Shown piece by piece: positions 5,205-5,314 of a stretch of DNA of 5,314 nt (its first letter is position 1; the number at the start of each line of letters is the position of its first letter). The stretch lies in the NCBI GenBank assembly GCA_019114885.1, contig DXEQ01000138.1, positions 1 through 5,314 on the forward strand. Reading direction: 5' to 3'. The notes below the pieces were generated by a model. The model did not search any database, was not told where the DNA came from, and was given only the letters and a program-made list of their open reading frames with translations. The DNA is from Candidatus Anaerobutyricum stercoripullorum. GTDB lineage: Bacteria; Bacillota; Clostridia; Lachnospirales; Lachnospiraceae. Both the position numbers and the translations under genes were made by a program.

Positions 5205-5245
5205 AGCCATACCTCGTTACTGCGTATCCGTAACGAGGCATGGCT
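5205..5245. terminator. Strong stem-loop after apbE, possible terminator without a U-tract
   Basis: AGCCAT (5205-5210) plus CCTCGTTAC (5212-5220) pair with GTAACGAGG (5230-5238) plus ATGGCT (5240-5245): 15 pairs with one A/C mismatch and a 9-nt loop. Position 19 nt after the apbE stop suggests a 3'-end structure. The next bases (GAAATTACTGC) are not T-rich, so intrinsic termination is uncertain; protection of the mRNA 3' end is another possibility. Confidence 0.5.
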
Positions 5246-5272
5246 GAAATTACTGCAATATATTAAAAAACC

Positions 5273-5301
5273 TTGAAAAAAAGAAAAGATTCTGTTATAA
5301 T
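5273..5301 (+). promoter_or_regulatory. Strong promoter reading out of the window
   Basis: TTGAAA (5273-5278), a 17-bp spacer and a perfect TATAAT (5296-5301) preceded by TGT form an extended consensus promoter. The predicted start is near 5308, so the gene it drives lies to the right of the window. The spacer is A-rich. Confidence 0.8.
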
Positions 5302-5314
5302 AATTAACTGTTTG

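Overview
The window reads as an ordinary chromosomal stretch from a low-to-mid GC Firmicute, most likely a gut Clostridia of the Lachnospiraceae type. This is an inference from the gene set (DegV lipid-binding protein, COG1092-type methyltransferase, Gx transporter, lipoprotein ApbE), the strong AGGAGG-type ribosome binding sites, the TTGACA/TATAAT promoters with TGn extensions and the many GC-rich hairpins. No rRNA, tRNA, CRISPR array or transposase gene is visible. All confident genes lie on the + strand.

Layout. (1) 7-660: secreted L,D-transpeptidase-like (YkuD fold) cell-wall enzyme; its true start may lie left of the window. (2) 661-981: non-coding, with about four degenerate 32-bp tandem repeats, then a near-consensus promoter and a leader of about 135 nt. 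(3) 982-1881: DegV-family fatty-acid-binding protein, ended by an 11-bp hairpin. (4) A TGn-extended promoter whose -35 sits inside that hairpin's loop reads into 2046-2909, a class I SAM-dependent methyltransferase of the RlmI/COG1092 type. (5) 3007-3519: small membrane protein of the Gx transporter / Hpre_diP_synt_I family, probably co-transcribed with the methyltransferase. (6) 3520-4004: a repeat-rich, mostly non-coding island with a bidirectional terminator, several hairpins, a 22-bp perfect palindrome and a 25-bp inverted repeat about 370 bp apart. (7) 4005-5186: lipoprotein FAD:protein FMN transferase (ApbE). (8) 5187-5314: a strong stem-loop and a near-perfect promoter reading out of the window.

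How the genes fit together. The Gx transporter and ApbE are commonly neighbours in Firmicutes, often with a small NusG-domain-II protein, and are linked to flavin-based extracytosolic redox chemistry. Here the pair is kept but separated by the island, and no NusG-II gene is visible. The L,D-transpeptidase, DegV and methyltransferase genes look like independent housekeeping units. The least explained part of the window is the island at 3520-4004, where the octamer CAGACGAC occurs four times in a nested inverted arrangement. It looks like a non-autonomous repeat element rather than a new protein system.
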